DNA of 64,000 nt from Terrilactibacillus tamarindi (GCF_009718825.1 NZ_WNHB01000013.1:1-64000), one strand, 5' to 3'; counted from the stretch's first letter, positions 18,346 to 28,473 are shown. The notes: a model not told the origin generated them from the letters alone. Made by a program: numbers and translations.

Positions 18346-19863
18346 ATGGGAATTAAAGGTAATGCAATTCATCAGTTGGGTTTAATGATGTTATTAACTA
18401 TTTTAACTCAATTCTTTATACTGATTAAAAATTCACTCACGGCTTCATATTTTGGAATAAGCACTGAGTTAGATGTTTTTAATCTTACAACGAATTTTTC
18501 GAATTTTGTATACAGTTTCATAGGTGCAGGTGTTTCTACTATTCTTATACCATATTTAAGAAGTAGAAAAAACAAATATTCAATAGATATATTTATCACA
18601 ACTATTTATACAGTAGCTATCGCAGTTCTTTTTGTGTTAATTGTTTTTCGGAGACAACTAATATTATTGTTAAGTGGCTCAAGTGATAGTTATTTTATTG
18701 GTATTGCCTCTAACATAATAATATTCACATTATTAATTGGTTTTTTTAATTCATTAATGGTACTTGTTCAGGGAATATTGAATTTTAATGACAAGTTCAA
18801 TGGACAAAAGTTAATACTGCTCTTTACAACAATACTTTCAGTAATATTGCTTATTTTTATTGCTTCAAAAATTAATATTTATTTATATGCAATTATTATT
18901 TTAATAACATGTTTAATTAGTGTTACTTTGCATTTGTATATTGTATATAAATCTGGGTTTAAATATAAAATAAATTACGATTTGAGAGATAGTGGTTTTA
19001 GAGAGATGCTAAAAGTTTTTTTTCCAACAATGCTAAGTACAGGAGTGTACCAAGTATCTTTAATAATTGATAGCATGATAGCATCCCGATTAGGAACTGG
19101 AAGTATTTCAATATTGAATTATTCTAATTCAATAATTGTTATGATAAACATGTTATTTCTGAGTAACCTCACTTCATTTATTTATCCTAAATTGATAAAA
19201 AAAGGAAATGAGCTAGAGCGTCAAAGGAGTCTATTTAAATACATTAAGATTATTAACGTTATATTATGCTTAATTGTTGTATTATTCTTTGTTGGGGGGA
19301 GTGAAGGGATACGCATACTTTATGAAAGAGGAAATTTTAGTGCCGAAGATACCCATTTCGTTTTTTTGTGTACTTTAATCTTAGCAATTGCTTTGCCTTC
19401 TAATGGAATTAGAGATTTGATGTATAAATATTTTTATATCAATAAGGACTCATTTTCACCATTTATTAATAGTATTTTTATTAGTATATTAAATATTACT
19501 TTAAGTATTATATTTTCTAAATTCATTGGATTGTATGGAGTAGTAGTAGGTACAGTGTTAGCGTCATATTTAAGTTTGTTATTTATATATATTAAGTTTT
19601 TAAAAAAATTCTCTATGCCTATTGCAAAAAAAGATTTTAATATAGATATTTTGAAAACAATCGCAATAACAACTGTATCAATTATTGTTTCTATTTTTAT
19701 TAAAAAAGAGCTTTCAATAGACAATGAATATGTAGGAATTGTTCTTTTTAGTTTTATGGGAATATTTATATATACTGTTATTTTAGTTATCCTAAAAAGT
19801 GACGTATTCATTGAATTTATAAAAATATTATCTAAGCGGAAGTATAAAAATATGATTAAATGA
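18346..19863 (+). CDS. Wzx-type lipid-linked oligosaccharide flippase
   Basis: Polytopic membrane protein of 505 residues with about 14 hydrophobic segments, of the MurJ/MviN-like branch of the MOP superfamily: SYFGISTELDVFNLTTNFSN near the N-terminus and LGTGSISILNYSNSIIVMIN in the middle are typical. It would flip undecaprenyl-linked repeat units to the outside for the polymerase at 14577-16028. GAGAGAG precedes the ATG at 18346; a GTG at 18337 is less well placed. It starts 13 bp after the pyruvyl transferase gene. Confidence 0.85.
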   Translation: MGIKGNAIHQLGLMMLLTILTQFFILIKNSLTASYFGISTELDVFNLTTNFSNFVYSFIGAGVSTILIPYLRSRKNKYSIDIFITTIYTVAIAVLFVLIVFRRQLILLLSGSSDSYFIGIASNIIIFTLLIGFFNSLMVLVQGILNFNDKFNGQKLILLFTTILSVILLIFIASKINIYLYAIIILITCLISVTLHLYIVYKSGFKYKINYDLRDSGFREMLKVFFPTMLSTGVYQVSLIIDSMIASRLGTGSISILNYSNSIIVMINMLFLSNLTSFIYPKLIKKGNELERQRSLFKYIKIINVILCLIVVLFFVGGSEGIRILYERGNFSAEDTHFVFLCTLILAIALPSNGIRDLMYKYFYINKDSFSPFINSIFISILNITLSIIFSKFIGLYGVVVGTVLASYLSLLFIYIKFLKKFSMPIAKKDFNIDILKTIAITTVSIIVSIFIKKELSIDNEYVGIVLFSFMGIFIYTVILVILKSDVFIEFIKILSKRKYKNMIK

Positions 19864-19902
19864 ATAGATGAGTTTATTAATATTAAGAGGAGAATGATTA
19901 TA

Positions 19903-20874
19903 TTGGATCAGTCTACAAAAATAAGTGTAATAATACCTACTTATAATCGGGAAAAATTATTATATGGAGCAATAAATAGTTTAAAAGATCAGACGTATAA
20001 TAACATTGAGATAATTATTGTAGACGATTGTTCAAACGATAATACTGAACAGATGGTTATGGAAGAAAAATTAAAGGATCATAGAATTGTTTATGTCAAA
20101 CATAATAAAAATATGGGAGCTCCACAAGCTAGAAATACAGGCATAAGCAAATCAACTGGTGAGTTTATCGCGTTTCTTGATTCAGATGATCAATGGTTAC
20201 CATCAAAACTAGAAAAACAAATGAAGATATTTCAAAAAAAGAAAAAGGTTGGAGTTGTTTATACAGGTATAATTAATGTTTCTAATAATGGTATTAGAAA
20301 TAAAACCACCCCTAAATTTAATGGGCAGATTTTAAATGAATTATTAATAAGAAATTGTGTAGGTACAACTTCAACTGTAATGATACGAAAGAATCTTTTA
20401 GTTAAGACGGGTGGTTTTGATTCTAATTTGCCAAGTTGTCAAGACTGGGATTTATGGGTTAGGCTGGCACAGATTTCTAATTTCGATTTTGTAGATGAAT
20501 CTTTAGTAGTATTTAATGAACATGACGGTGATAGAATAACAACAAATATAAAATCTGTATTAGATGGACATATAAGGTTTTATGAAAAGTATGATTACTT
20601 AATAGAGAAATTAGAAAAGAAAACTTATTGCCTTTCTCAGTTTAATTTAGCAAAAATAATTATAAGAACTGGAATAGTAGACCAAAACAAATTAATTATA
20701 AAAAAAGGGAGGGCTTTTTTGAGAAAGTCTTTTAAAAAGGATTCTTTTTTTGTTAAATCTTATATATTGTATTTTAGTACTTTTGTAAATTTAGGAATAC
20801 TCTATAAACTCTATTTTATTACAAAAAAAAATACGTCTTCATTTACTTCCGTTAAATCTAAACGTGAAATTTGA
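19903..20874 (+). CDS. Glycosyltransferase family 2 (B)
   Basis: GT-A transferase of 323 residues: ISVIIPTYNREKLLYGAINS, IVDDCSNDNTE, PQARNTGI, FLDSDDQWLPSKLEKQ (DXD site near residue 95) and CQDWDLWVRLAQ. AGAGGAG at 19886-19892 lies only 1 base from the ATG at 19894 but 10 bases from the in-frame TTG at 19903, so the TTG is the likely start. The donor and acceptor sugars cannot be told from sequence. Confidence 0.88.
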   Translation: MDQSTKISVIIPTYNREKLLYGAINSLKDQTYNNIEIIIVDDCSNDNTEQMVMEEKLKDHRIVYVKHNKNMGAPQARNTGISKSTGEFIAFLDSDDQWLPSKLEKQMKIFQKKKKVGVVYTGIINVSNNGIRNKTTPKFNGQILNELLIRNCVGTTSTVMIRKNLLVKTGGFDSNLPSCQDWDLWVRLAQISNFDFVDESLVVFNEHDGDRITTNIKSVLDGHIRFYEKYDYLIEKLEKKTYCLSQFNLAKIIIRTGIVDQNKLIIKKGRAFLRKSFKKDSFFVKSYILYFSTFVNLGILYKLYFITKKNTSSFTSVKSKREI

Positions 20875-20934
20875 ATAATTAAATGTGGTTTACTTAATTT
20901 TAATAAAACAAAAATAAAGATAAGGAAAATATTT

Positions 20935-21714
20935 ATGAATAATATTGCTGTTTTAATACCTGTTTATAATAATCAAGAAGGTTTACTTTTAACTCTTAAT
21001 TCTTTAGTTAGAGAGACGGATGCAAAACTAGATGTTTATGTAATAGATGATGGTAGTAAGGTACCAATTAAATGTACTACTATCATAGGAAATCACAATA
21101 TTTTTGTTTACAGAATGGCTGAAAACTCAGGAATTGAAAATGCTTTGAATTATGGTCTTAAAATTATTCAAGCTAATGGATATAGATATATTGCTAGAAT
21201 AGACGCAGGTGACAAAATTTTAACAAATCGGTTTAGTAAGCAATGCTTATATTTGAAAAATAATAAAGATGTAGCTTTAGTGGGTAGTTACACAGACTAT
21301 AAAACAAAAGATGGAAAATTAATGTTTTCCTTTAAACCTCCCATGACATATAAAAAAATAAAAAGTAGAATGCACTTAAACTCATGTTTTAGTCATCCTT
21401 CGGTTATGTTCAATTCTGACGTCTTAAACGAAATCGGAAACTACTCAGTTAATTTTAAAAGCGCAGAGGATTATGAATTCTTCTTTCGGATTTTATCTAA
21501 ATACAAGGTTGCTAATATAAATAAAGTATTACTAGAACAAGAGTATAATAGTACAGGAATATCGGCTACAAGAAGAAAGCAACAATTATTAAGTAGATTT
21601 AGAATTCAAATTAAATACTTTAAAGTAACTGAAATTAATAGCTATATTGGACTTATAAAAACTATTTTATTATTATTTATTCCGAGAAAAATAGTAGATT
21701 TACTAAAACATTAA
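20935..21714 (+). CDS. Glycosyltransferase family 2 (C)
   Basis: GT-A transferase of 259 residues: AVLIPVYNNQEGLLLTLNSL, YVIDDGSK, NSGIENALNYGL, YIARIDAGDKIL in the DXD position, CFSHPSVMFN and SAEDYEFFFRIL. The first Asp of the DXD motif is conserved and the second acidic residue reads Asp after AG, so metal binding is plausible. AAGGAAAAT precedes the ATG at 20935. It is compact and lacks the C-terminal extension of the other two GT2 proteins. Confidence 0.85.
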   Translation: MNNIAVLIPVYNNQEGLLLTLNSLVRETDAKLDVYVIDDGSKVPIKCTTIIGNHNIFVYRMAENSGIENALNYGLKIIQANGYRYIARIDAGDKILTNRFSKQCLYLKNNKDVALVGSYTDYKTKDGKLMFSFKPPMTYKKIKSRMHLNSCFSHPSVMFNSDVLNEIGNYSVNFKSAEDYEFFFRILSKYKVANINKVLLEQEYNSTGISATRRKQQLLSRFRIQIKYFKVTEINSYIGLIKTILLLFIPRKIVDLLKH

Positions 21715-21791
21715 ATTAGAAAGTATAAGACTTAGTAAGAAAAATAACTCTAGTTATATACTGAATATATAACGAAAAGGGGTAAATAGTT

Positions 21792-22673
21792 ATGGGGAAA
21801 CATGCATATCTAATAATGGCACATAATAATTTTAGTATATTAGGAAAACTGATTAGGTTACTTGATTTTGATAAAAATGATATTTACATTCATGTTGATA
21901 GAAAAGTAACTGATTTTGATCAAAATTTATTTATCAATATACCTAAAAAATCCAAAATTTATTTCTCAGACAGAATTCATGTCAATTGGGGGGGATATAC
22001 TCAGGTTAAATGTGAATTATTACTGTTGGAAATGGCCTTTAAAAATGATAATTATGACTATTATCATTTACTTTCTGGGGTAGACCTACCAATAAAGAAT
22101 CAAAAATTTATTCATGAATTTTTTGAATTGAATTCTGGAATGGAGTTCGTTGGATTCATAAGTGAATGGGATAATACACGTATTAAGTATTATTATATAT
22201 TTAATGAGATTGGAAGGAAAAAAGGAATCTTGCCATATATACAAAAAATAATAAACAAAATTTTTATTCTAACACAAAAATTAGTGAAAATGGATAGAAG
22301 CAAAAAAAATAAATATGCTAAGGGGTCAAATTGGTTTAGTATCACAGGAGATTTAGTAAAATTGATATTAGACAATAAAAATAGAATAAGAAAATTATAT
22401 AGATCTTCTGTTTTTTGTGATGAAGTTTTTCTTCAGACATTAATTGTTAACTCTAAATTCAAGGAAAAAATATATCGTTTTAGTGTATCTGGTAATTTGA
22501 GGTACATTGATTGGAAGCGGGGCAATCCATATATTTTTCAAAAAAAGGATTTTGAATCTTTAATAAACTCCAACATGCTATTTGCACGTAAGTTTGACGA
22601 AAAAGTAGATTTTGAGATTGTTAATATGATATATGACGAATTTTTGCTAAAAAATAAACAGGTAAATTCTTAA
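21792..22673 (+). CDS. Core-2/I-branching-type beta-1,6-N-acetylglucosaminyltransferase (GT14)
   Basis: Protein of 293 residues matching the 'Branch' family (PF02485): KHAYLIMAHNNF at the N-terminus, IYIHVDRKV, VNWGGYTQVKCELLLLEMA, YHLLSGVDLPIKN and SNWFSITGDLVKL. Bacterial members are assigned as GlcNAc or xylose transferases of cell-surface polysaccharides. AAAGGGG precedes the ATG at 21792. It is the last transferase before the IS insertion at 22732; no U-tract terminator follows, only the short palindrome AGGTATACTATACCT at 22690-22704. Confidence 0.88.
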   Translation: MGKHAYLIMAHNNFSILGKLIRLLDFDKNDIYIHVDRKVTDFDQNLFINIPKKSKIYFSDRIHVNWGGYTQVKCELLLLEMAFKNDNYDYYHLLSGVDLPIKNQKFIHEFFELNSGMEFVGFISEWDNTRIKYYYIFNEIGRKKGILPYIQKIINKIFILTQKLVKMDRSKKNKYAKGSNWFSITGDLVKLILDNKNRIRKLYRSSVFCDEVFLQTLIVNSKFKEKIYRFSVSGNLRYIDWKRGNPYIFQKKDFESLINSNMLFARKFDEKVDFEIVNMIYDEFLLKNKQVNS

Positions 22674-22813
22674 CCTTATTAGTTTACGATAGGTATACTA
22701 TACCTCCACGCACTTGAATATTAAATTTATTGGCTCCTCGCCATTTAGTGTGGAAAGGGTAAAAATTAATAGAATCTATCATTCCAATAATGTTCTTGGA
22801 CTTTTCATAGGAT

Positions 22814-22870
22814 CTCAATCTTGGGAAATCCCGTCAAGGGAAGCGCTTGACCGCCTTTCCCAAGATTGAG
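22814..22870. repeat. Long inverted repeat inside the ISL3 element
   Basis: CTCAATCTTGGGAAA (22814-22828) and TTTCCCAAGATTGAG (22856-22870) are perfectly complementary, with a second nested pair GTCAAG/CTTGAC (22833-22838, 22846-22851). No T run follows on either strand, so it is not an ordinary terminator. It lies between the transposase 3' end and the left IS end. Confidence 0.9.
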
Positions 22871-22896
22871 GGTGTGTATTTAGTCCAAAAAGGACA

Positions 22897-24154
22897 TCAT
22901 TTAGCCACAGGGGGCTGAACATTGATGGCCAACTTATTTACAGTCGCATATATTACTGCAATATAGTTCCGTATAGATCGGTATCCTCTTGCTTTACATT
23001 TTGAGGCTTGAACCAGGCTGTTGACACTTTCAAGAAAACCATTCGTCATTTTTGTGATGAACCATCTCTGGATGCCTATTTCATGCCGTTTTATTGTTTT
23101 TGCTACCTTTATCATGGGTGGAAGCTAGGATCTTATCGCCCATTCATACCGATCCTCAAAATATAATGGGGGAGTAATATTCATTCTGTTGCCAAAGTCT
23201 TTGAAGAGACAATTTTAAACGATCGGCTCGCCCTGTTTTGAGGTCAGAATCCTTTAACTTAAGAAATGTTTCACGTTGTTTCATTGTCAGGTTCTCTTGA
23301 TTCTTCAGCCAGATATAACGTGTCCGTTTTAGATCAGGCTGATCTGCAGATTCTAATCGACGGACTTTATCAAGGGCTTCGTTTACCAGTTTCATCACAT
23401 GAAATTTATCAAACGTAATATGAACATGAGGTAACCGTTCTTCGATGCCATGAATAAAGAGCAGCCGACATGTCACTACAAACTTCTTTGACCTGACTGG
23501 GTTTCACACCTTTTTCAATGAGAAATGCCTGAAATATTTTTAGCCCTTCTGAACCTTTTCCTTCCGTAGCGAATAGTACACGTTTCGTGTCGATATCAAC
23601 AAATAAGGTGACATAGTGATGGCCGCTCTTAGATGATGTTTCATTAATGGCAAGTCGTTCCAGTTGGGTGATATCACATTCATCCATGGCTTTTTGGACA
23701 TAATAGTGAAAGACACGCCAGAGTCGTATATCATGTTCGTCCACTTACGGTGAACAGCAGCGACGGCATTTCTTTCATCAAATTCATTACTTTCGATTCA
23801 AAAAACCAAGTAAAACCAGCACCTTTTTGCGACCATCCTACGATGACGGTCCCGTACTTTGCCGCAGATGCCACATTCTACTCTAGGTAACCGAGCATGT
23901 AGAACCGTTTTGAATTGCCAAAAATCAAGATGCTGCCATGTTTGATCTTCATCCACGATATCATACACTTTGGCAAGTGGATGTCCACAATGTGCGTCTG
24001 TAAAAGTTGAACCACGATGAAAATCAAGAAAAATATGAAGAGCTTGATACTGATGATCAAATTCATAATTCGAAATGTACCACGGAGATTCAATAGCTAA
24101 AGCTGCCTCGAACGATGTGTATTTTTTTAAAAATCTTTCATTTTTCTGCTTCAC
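22897..24154 (-). pseudogene. ISL3-family transposase, frameshifted
   Basis: Reading frames from 24154 down to 22897 together cover an ISL3 transposase but change frame several times (breaks near 23800, 23745-23700, 23470 and 23150). In order: an N-terminal zinc-finger region (DAHCGHPLAKVYD ... VECGICGKVR), the DDE start INETSSKSGHHYVTLFVDID, KEVCSDMSAAL with the second Asp, and the C-terminal TNGFLESVNSLVQASKCKAR with the final Glu. The catalytic residues are present but no frame is complete, so the element is probably inactive. Confidence 0.88.
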
Positions 24155-24230
24155 CCCTGGATATTTTCATAGTTTAATATCCGGTTTAATCTAGAAAACT
24201 ACTATATACCCATAGGTTTTAGCGAAGAGG

Positions 24231-24354
24231 TTTATTATTTGTCAATAGAACCACGTTTTCGGGAGATCCTATTTTGACTGAAGCTGTCATTGACAGATTG
24301 ATTCGTTATTCTCACTTATTATTGATCACAGGGGGTGACTTTCGTTATAAATAA
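24231..24354 (+). pseudogene. Remnant of an IS21-type helper ATPase (IstB), C-terminal end
   Basis: Directly at the right end of the ISL3 element a 41-codon frame reads ...GDPILTEAVIDRLIRYSHLL... and stops at 24352-24354. This is the C-terminal signature of IstB. The rest of the gene is missing on both sides, so the ISL3 insertion was accompanied or followed by deletion. The following 24370-24400 contains GTGGCAAGTGGCATACAC-like direct repeats, as expected for an IS21-family end. Confidence 0.7.
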
Positions 24355-24821
24355 TCTTTATTCATGGGTAAAATTAGAGGTGGCAAGTGGCATACACTTT
24401 TATGTGCCATTTCATACATTTTTTACTTAACAAATACAAGAATGATAGGGTAAATGAAACAGGTTAGATTAAAGGAAAGAAAGGTGTTTTATTCCGGCAG
24501 ATCTGGCTGATGCTCATTACTTTGAATAACTTATATAGAAATATGTATGAGTAGTTAGAAGTCACTTGAAGCCACAATGCGAATTAAAGAAAGCCTAGCA
24601 ATGAAGGAGTGTGGTATAATTTTGATTTACACACTTGTCCGTTAAAGTAGACAACAAATTAGACTGGACTTGCTTGATCGATAACGGAGAACAAAGAAAA
24701 AAATTCTCCGTCAAACTATTTCATGGAACTGATGTACAACGGATTCATCCTCTATATATAAGAATACTGTTCTAAATAAGAATGGTAGTTTATCCGGTAT
24801 ATTTTTTAAGGGGTGTGTATA
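24355..24821 (+). promoter_or_regulatory. Leader region of the glycosidase gene
   Basis: No gene seen. A consensus -10 TATAAT lies at 24615-24620. Downstream, ACGGAGAA (24684-24691) pairs with TTCTCCGT (24704-24711) around a 12-base A-rich loop in the presumed 195-base leader; there is no U tract, so it is more likely a stability or control hairpin than a terminator. The IS insertion may have left this gene with its own promoter. Confidence 0.45.
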
Positions 24822-26054
24822 TTGATTAAAGCTAAAAAAATTGTTGTTTTATTCTTATTAGTATTATTAATAATATTTTTAACACCTAAGCCAATTGAAA
24901 AAAAAAAATTAACTTTTAGTGGTCATGGTGTGAATATTCATTTTACTGGAAATCCAAAGGATATTGGATTAATTAAGGTTGCTGATTTTAAATACGTTAG
25001 AATGGATCTTATTTGGTCAAATATTGAAAGAAGAAAAAAAGTATACGATTTCCAAAATACTGGATACGATCAATTAACTCAGTCATTGACTAATAAAGGT
25101 ATAACGCCATACTATATTTTAGATTATAGTAATAAGTTATATGAACAAAAAAATTCAATAGTTACTGAGAAAGGGAGAAAGGCTTATTGTGAGTTTGTTG
25201 CAAAGGCTACTAATAGATATAAGAATAATGGGATTATTTGGGAAATATGGAATGAACCTAATATCAAATATTGGGAGACACAGCCTAATTATGATGACTA
25301 TGTTTTATTGGTAGAGAGAGCGTCAAAAATAATTAAAAAAAATGATCCCAGTGGATTTGTTGTAGCACCCGCGTTAGCAGGAGTGAATTGGAAATCAATT
25401 TGGATGAAAGAAGTTTTTAAAAGAGGAATTCTTAACTATATAGATGGTTTTTCAGTTCATCCTTATCGTGAGACTATACCAGAAACAGTAGTACAAGATT
25501 ATAAAGCTCTAAAAAAGTTGATTGCAGAATTTACCAGAAAAAAGATTCCTATAATTTCCGGTGAATGGGGTTATTCAACAGCTAAAGGATGGAGAGGGTT
25601 AAATCTTACTGATGATTTGCAAGCAGCATATGCTGTTAGAATGTTCTTAATAAATCAATATCAAAGAGTACCTATTAGCATATGGTATGATTGGAAAAAT
25701 GATGGTTTAGATCCTAATGATGGAGAACATAACTTCGGATTAAGAGGGCATGATGTAACGGAACCCAAGCTTGGATATTACGCTGTCAAAACAGTAAATA
25801 ATATACTTAATGGATTTTATTTCTATAAAAGATTAAAAACAGGAAATGATAATGACTATCTGATTGTTTTTAAAGATTCTTTAGATCGCATTAAAGTAGC
25901 TGGTTGGACCACAAGAAACATTCATGAAGTTATATTACCTAAAAATATTTATGGTAAAATAATAACAATGTATGGTGAGAAAATTGGTACGATTAATAAA
26001 AATGATACTAGAGTTATATTGTCATCAAAACCTATTTATATATTACCAGATTAG
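24822..26054 (+). CDS. PslG-like glycoside hydrolase (GH39/clan A fold), exopolysaccharide-associated
   Basis: Protein of 410 residues with an N-terminal hydrophobic segment (7-20), a signal anchor, then a TIM-barrel glycosidase. WEIWNEPN places the acid/base at Glu145 and IISGEWGYST the nucleophile at Glu248, the pattern of GH39-type PslG endoglycosidases. The C-terminal 60 residues look like a small beta domain. Such enzymes trim or release exopolysaccharide chains outside the membrane and often belong to the biosynthetic locus. AAGGGG at 24808-24813 fits the TTG at 24822 best; a GTG at 24813 overlaps that site. Codon use is as AT-rich as in the glycosyltransferase cassette. Confidence 0.8.
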   Translation: MIKAKKIVVLFLLVLLIIFLTPKPIEKKKLTFSGHGVNIHFTGNPKDIGLIKVADFKYVRMDLIWSNIERRKKVYDFQNTGYDQLTQSLTNKGITPYYILDYSNKLYEQKNSIVTEKGRKAYCEFVAKATNRYKNNGIIWEIWNEPNIKYWETQPNYDDYVLLVERASKIIKKNDPSGFVVAPALAGVNWKSIWMKEVFKRGILNYIDGFSVHPYRETIPETVVQDYKALKKLIAEFTRKKIPIISGEWGYSTAKGWRGLNLTDDLQAAYAVRMFLINQYQRVPISIWYDWKNDGLDPNDGEHNFGLRGHDVTEPKLGYYAVKTVNNILNGFYFYKRLKTGNDNDYLIVFKDSLDRIKVAGWTTRNIHEVILPKNIYGKIITMYGEKIGTINKNDTRVILSSKPIYILPD

Positions 26055-26096
26055 TTATGTCATTATCTATTCACTATTATGCTTTTATTTGACAGA

Positions 26097-26124
26097 TTGT
26101 AAATGGCTGACATTCAAGTATAAT
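26097..26124 (+). promoter_or_regulatory. Promoter of the UDP-glucose dehydrogenase gene
   Basis: TTGTAA (26097-26102), 16-bp spacer, TATAAT (26119-26124), about 90 bp before the start codon. Suggests that this gene is transcribed separately from the AT-rich cassette. Confidence 0.55.
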
Positions 26125-26216
26125 AGAGTAGTAAATCATACTTAATTAAGGTCAAATTTCAAGCTGGTTAACAGGGACTTTATATTTACATACTACGACG
26201 GAAGGAAGGAATTGGG

Positions 26217-27383
26217 ATGAAAATAACGATTGCCGGGACAGGCTATGTTGGTCTCTCAAATGCTATCTTACTAGCTCAGAACAATGAAGTCATTGCCCTT
26301 GATATTATTCAAGAAAAAGTGGACATGTTAAATAATAAGAAATCTCCTATTATTGATGCGGAGATTGAGGAATATTTAGCAACCAAGGATTTAAATCTAA
26401 GAGCAACAACAGACAACTTTGTTGCGTTTAAAGATGCAGAGTATGTGATCATCTCAACACCAACAAACTACGATCCTGAGAAAAACTATTTTAATACAAG
26501 AACGGTTGAAGCTGTTATTGCGAACGTATTATCCATTAATCCTGATGCTGTGATGGTTATTAAATCAACCGTGCCTGTTGGTTATACAGAGAAAGTAAAA
26601 GAAAAATTTGAAACTGATAACATTGTTTTTTCTCCTGAATTTTTAAGGGAAGGGAAAGCTCTTTATGATAATTTATATCCTTCTAGAATTATTGTCGGTG
26701 AACAATCTAATAGAGCTAAGATTTTTGCTGATTTATTAGCGGGAGGGGCAATTAAAGAAGATATTGATATATTATTTACCAATTCAACAGAAGCAGAAGC
26801 TATTAAACTATTTGCAAATACATACCTTGCGATGCGTGTTGCTTTCTTTAATGAATTGGATTCCTATGCAGAAGTAAGAGGACTTGATTCCAAACAAATT
26901 ATTCAAGGAGTTGGCCTTGATCCACGTATTGGTTCACATTACAACAATCCATCTTTTGGTTACGGCGGATACTGCTTACCTAAAGATACGAAACAACTCT
27001 TAGCCAACTATGCTGATGTACCGAATAACATCATGACAGCTATTGTTGAGGCGAATAGAACGAGAAAAGATCATGTTGCAGAAATGATTATTAAACGCAA
27101 CCCAAAAGTTGTCGGAGTTTATAGGTTAACAATGAAAATGGATTCAGATAACTTCAGACAATCTGCTATTCAAGGCGTTATGAAGCGTATTAAATCAAAA
27201 GGTATTGAAGTTGTTGTTTATGAACCAACCATGCAAGAAGACACATTCTTTAATTCACGAGTGATTAATAACTTTGACGAATTTAAACAAATTAGTGATG
27301 TGATTGTAGCTAATCGTTTAACAGACGATTTAAAAGAGGTCGAAGAGAAGGTTTATACGAGGGACTTGTTTAGTAGAGATTGA
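26217..27383 (+). CDS. ugd: UDP-glucose 6-dehydrogenase
   Basis: NAD-dependent four-electron oxidation of UDP-glucose to UDP-glucuronate. The product has 388 residues, the same length as E. coli Ugd, and is strikingly similar to it throughout: [20 protein letters not shown] (Rossmann motif), [49 protein letters not shown] and the catalytic [14 protein letters not shown] (Cys253). This is the short HasB/E. coli-type enzyme, not the longer TuaD type usual in Bacillus. GAAGGAAGGAA precedes the ATG. Base composition returns here toward that of the flanks. It supplies glucuronate for an acidic polymer. Confidence 0.95.
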   Translation: MKITIAGTGYVGLSNAILLAQNNEVIALDIIQEKVDMLNNKKSPIIDAEIEEYLATKDLNLRATTDNFVAFKDAEYVIISTPTNYDPEKNYFNTRTVEAVIANVLSINPDAVMVIKSTVPVGYTEKVKEKFETDNIVFSPEFLREGKALYDNLYPSRIIVGEQSNRAKIFADLLAGGAIKEDIDILFTNSTEAEAIKLFANTYLAMRVAFFNELDSYAEVRGLDSKQIIQGVGLDPRIGSHYNNPSFGYGGYCLPKDTKQLLANYADVPNNIMTAIVEANRTRKDHVAEMIIKRNPKVVGVYRLTMKMDSDNFRQSAIQGVMKRIKSKGIEVVVYEPTMQEDTFFNSRVINNFDEFKQISDVIVANRLTDDLKEVEEKVYTRDLFSRD

Positions 27384-27390
27384 GTTTTAG

Positions 27391-27500
27391 TTTTGCGGGC
27401 CTGTCACCGCCCAAAATTTGTCGAAAAGTATAGAAAATTAAATTAGTTTTGCGTGCCTGTCACCACCCGAATTTTGTCGAAAAATATAGAAAATTAAATT
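27391..27500 (+). repeat. REP-like repeats R1 and R2 in tandem
   Basis: Two direct copies (27391-27446, 27447-27500) of a ~55-bp repeat: TTTTGCG, a short hairpin region GCCTGTCACC, then CCC(A/G)AA, TTTGTCGAA (27417-27425 and 27473-27481) and AATATAGAAAATTAAATT. The TTTGTCGAA block matches the Spo0A box TTTGTCRAA exactly. The same repeat is found at 28554, 31291, 31697, 33923, 36595 and 40591. Confidence 0.88.
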
Positions 27501-27509
27501 AAAAAGTTA

Positions 27510-27538
27510 TTGACAAGTTTATAAGTGCTCTATATTAT
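27510..27538 (+). promoter_or_regulatory. Consensus promoter of comM copy 1
   Basis: TTGACA (27510-27515), 17-bp spacer, TATTAT (27533-27538), 28 bp after the Spo0A-box-like sequence of R2. Identical arrangement before the intact comM at 31760-31788. Confidence 0.75.
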
Positions 27539-27580
27539 AAAAATGAGAACATACATTCGTTTTTATAGGAGGGGTGTCAT

Positions 27581-28473
27581 GTGACAACAATTGTTCAGAG
27601 TATTGGTTTAAAAGGTCTGGAAGGATATAAGGTTAAGGTCGAGGTACAAGTGATGCCGGGTAAAGAGAGTGTTTGTATTGTTGGTTTGCCGGATGCTTGT
27701 GTGAAAGAATCAAAGGAAAGAGTGGTTGGCGCTCTATATTCGTTAGATTGTGAGTTTCCAGATAAGAAAGTGATTGTGAATCTATCACCTGCAGAGCAAA
27801 GGAAGAATAGCCCGATTTTTGATTTAGCTATGGCGATTGGGATGATGAAAGAGGTTAACTATTTTCAAGATAAAATACCTGATGATGCTGCGTTTTTAGG
27901 TGCTTTGTCTCTTGATGGAACCATTAAGCCAGTGGAAGGCATGCTTCCCGCTGTTCTTGCAGCTAAGAAAGAGAAGGTTAAACGACTATATTTGCCTGTT
28001 ATTCCGGATTTGCCTTTGACAAGGATTGAAGGCATTGATCTTTATTTTGTCCATTCATTAGCGGAACTTCTGCAAACACTTTCTGGACAGCTTTCTATAC
28101 CTCTTCAAACGGAACCCCAAGTTTCACCTTCAAATTTAGCTATTAAACAAACTCCCTACATTTGAAAAAGACTTTAAAGATATTATTGGACATAGTAATG
28201 CGAAACGGATATTAGAGATTGCCGCGGCTGGTGGTCACAATGTGCTTCTTATAGGTCCACCTGGATGCGGAAAGAGTCTTTTGTCGGAGACGTTTCCTTC
28301 TATATTACCGCCATTAACGCTAGATCATCAATTTGAGGTCATGAGTATCTATCAACTTTCTGGAGTATCTTTACCAATTATTAATCAACCGCCATTCAGA
28401 TCGCCCCATCACTCTTCTTCTGCCGTATCCTTGATAGGCGGGGGGACGAACCCAAAGCCTGGGGAAGTTTCAT
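27581..28473 (+). pseudogene. comM copy 1 (YifB/Mg-chelatase-like), frameshifted and truncated
   Basis: Nearly identical to the first 900 bp of the intact comM at 31833, including the ribosome binding site and GTG start. One extra base near 28153 (CAAACTCCC versus CAAACCCC in the intact copy) shifts the frame after residue 190; the ATPase part resumes in another frame with GPPGCGKS. Homology stops abruptly at about 28473, just after GGGGAAGTTTCAT, before Walker B. Not functional as a ComM protein, though a 194-residue N-terminal fragment could still be made. Confidence 0.92.

Larger units (their letters stand above)
22732..24230 (-). mobile_element. Decayed ISL3-family insertion sequence
   Basis: About 1.5 kb element coding on the minus strand. 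Its likely ends are imperfect inverted repeats: GGCTCCTCGCCA at 22732-22743 and, read from the other side, ACCTCTTCGCTA at 24219-24230, sharing CTC-TCGC-A. TTTATT occurs directly outside both ends and may be part of a target duplication, though the usual 8 bp is not perfectly kept. It interrupts the exopolysaccharide locus between the GT14 and glycosidase genes. Confidence 0.7.

Noticed and set aside
22690-22870. Terminator of the exopolysaccharide operon
   Set aside because: Palindromes at 22690-22704 and 22814-22870 are not followed by a T run on either strand.
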